In this document: one piece after another, positions 63,315-64,000 of the stretch | How positions within the stretch are numbered: the stretch's first letter is position 1 | How the letters are laid out: each line of letters begins with the position of its first letter | Source: Miscanthus floridulus | Taxonomy: Eukaryota; Streptophyta; Magnoliopsida; Poales; Poaceae | NCBI RefSeq assembly: GCF_019320115.1 | Contig: NC_089584.1 | Location: forward strand, 71,393,533-71,457,532 | Reading direction: 5' to 3' | DNA length: 64,000 nucleotides | Made by a program: the position numbers and the translations under genes | The notes under the pieces: generated by a model | What the model saw: only the letters and a program-made list of their open reading frames with translations | What the model was told of the DNA's origin: nothing | Databases searched by the model: none

Positions 63315-64000
63315 GTCAATTACAAAGCCAGAGGAAGGCATTGGGTTCTTGATAGTGGGTGCACTCAACACATGACCGGTGATGCAAGAATGTTCAACTC
63401 AATCAACACCAATGGCAATGATGGTTATGATAGTATCACATTTGGTGACAATGGCAAAGGCAAGGTCAAAGGGCTTGGTAAGATTGCAATATCCAATGAC
63501 ATGAGCATATCAAATGTGTTGCTAGTAGAAAGCTTGAACTTCAATTTGCTATCCGTGGCTCAATTGTGTGATCTTGGATTCAAATGCATATTTGGAGTAG
63601 ATGATGTAGAGATCATAAGTGTAGATGGCTCTACCTTGATCTTCAAAGGTTTTAGATATGAAAATCTATACTTGGTTGATTTCAATGCTAGTGAAGCTAA
63701 ATTATCTACATGCTTGTTCACTAAGTCTAGCATAGGTTGGTTATGGCATAGAAGGCTTGGTCATGTTGGAATGAAACAATTGAATAGATTGGTTAAGCAT
63801 GACTTGGTTAGAGGCTTGAAAGATGTTGTGTTTGAAAAGGATAAGCTTTGTAGCTCTTGTCAAGCCAGCAAACAAGTTGGAAACACCCATCCTAAGAAAA
63901 GCATGATGAGCACTAGTAAAGCATTTGAGTTATTGCACATGGATTTGTTTGGGCCAACACAATACACTAGTATCGGTGGTAACAAATATAGCTTTGTGAT
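63315..64000 (+). CDS. Copia pol start: protease, GAG-pre-integrase, integrase (truncated by window)
   Basis: This is open for all 228 codons to the window end, in a different frame from gag (the gag frame has codons starting at positions equal to 2 modulo 3, this one at 0 modulo 3). It contains the copia protease active site 'WVLDSGCTQHMTG' (near 63340), 'WHRRLGHVGMKQLNRL' (GAG-pre-integrase zinc region, near 63745), 'LCSSCQASKQ' and the first catalytic Asp of integrase in 'HMDLFGP' (near 63940). A TAG lies just upstream at 63312-63314. Expression would need frameshifting, splicing or a base change relative to gag. Confidence 0.82.

Larger units (their letters stand above)
59415..64000 (+). 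mobile_element. Copia retrotransposon, right end outside the window
   Basis: LTR, PBS, long gag with zinc knuckle and acidic linker, protease, GAG-pre-integrase and the start of integrase are in copia order. The length of gag plus linker (about 690 codons) and the LTR type suggest a SIRE/Maximus-like lineage; this is inference. Confidence 0.82.

Noticed and set aside
1..64000. tRNA, rRNA or snRNA genes
   Set aside because: No cloverleaf with A/B boxes or rRNA-like conserved block was noticed; the only tRNA-related sequences are primer binding sites. A tRNAscan run would settle this.

Overview
This window is repeat-rich nuclear DNA from a grass. I infer a panicoid grass, possibly of the sorghum/sugarcane/Miscanthus group. 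The evidence is the mix of Ty1/copia and Ty3/gypsy LTR retrotransposons, CACTA (En/Spm) transposons whose ends carry palindromes of the CTTTAGTCCCGG type, Stowaway- and Tourist-like MITEs, plant initiator-Met-type primer binding sites and intron-containing transposon genes. I see no intact conventional host gene, no rRNA or tRNA gene and no bacterial-type feature. Host-derived material is limited to a BAHD acyltransferase pseudogene (about 28.2-28.9 kb) and a PEX7-like WD40 fragment carried inside a CACTA element (about 38.4-38.75 kb).

Layout from left to right. 1-525: minus-strand copia LTR. 530-4439: decayed plus-strand copia element with its 3' LTR. 4440 to about 13.75 kb: decayed plus-strand gypsy chromovirus. 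Its gag/protease part contains a 513-bp inverted duplication, its integrase is split by a Tourist-like MITE, and half of that MITE plus the integrase-chromodomain region is present four times in tandem (unit 1,427-1,431 bp). 14680-27960: complete 13.3-kb CACTA element with a TCC target-site duplication. 28.2-29.1 kb: acyltransferase pseudogene. 29267-30504: 1.2-kb near-palindrome. 31554-35926: solo gypsy LTR with a TGAAT target-site duplication. 36157-42106: second, internally deleted CACTA element of the same family (target-site duplication GTA) with the PEX7 fragment. 42.1-44.1 kb: anonymous sequence with a pure C tract, a TA microsatellite, a possible double-stranded-RNA-binding-like ORF and a telomere-type repeat. 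44131-44387: Stowaway MITE. 44541-46793: probable solo LTR. About 47.93-55.33 kb: internally deleted chromovirus (gag-protease joined to the chromodomain end) with a 3.85-kb 3' LTR. 55.3-56.05 kb: MITE fragment and hAT transposase remnant. About 56.1-59.4 kb: LTR and broken gag of a Tat-like gypsy element. 59415-64000: copia element with a complete 5' LTR, long gag and open protease/integrase start, running off the window.

Most coding regions are dead. Their stop codons are largely explained by C-to-T or G-to-A transitions (CGA to TGA, TGG to TAG or TGA), as expected of heavily methylated plant repeats. Exceptions that remain open are integrase copies 2-4, the two-exon GRF zinc-finger/membrane gene of the first CACTA element, 901 codons of its TNP2 transposase, and the pol start of the last copia element.

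The most unusual features are (i) the integrase-chromodomain tandem array, whose junctions carry a 6-bp microhomology and whose internal copies look like products of unequal crossing-over, (ii) the gag/protease inverted duplication, (iii) the 1.2-kb palindrome, and (iv) internal clusters of terminal-type repeats in both CACTA elements, each next to a TATA box that would drive the second gene. I could run no database search; family names come from motifs I recognise.
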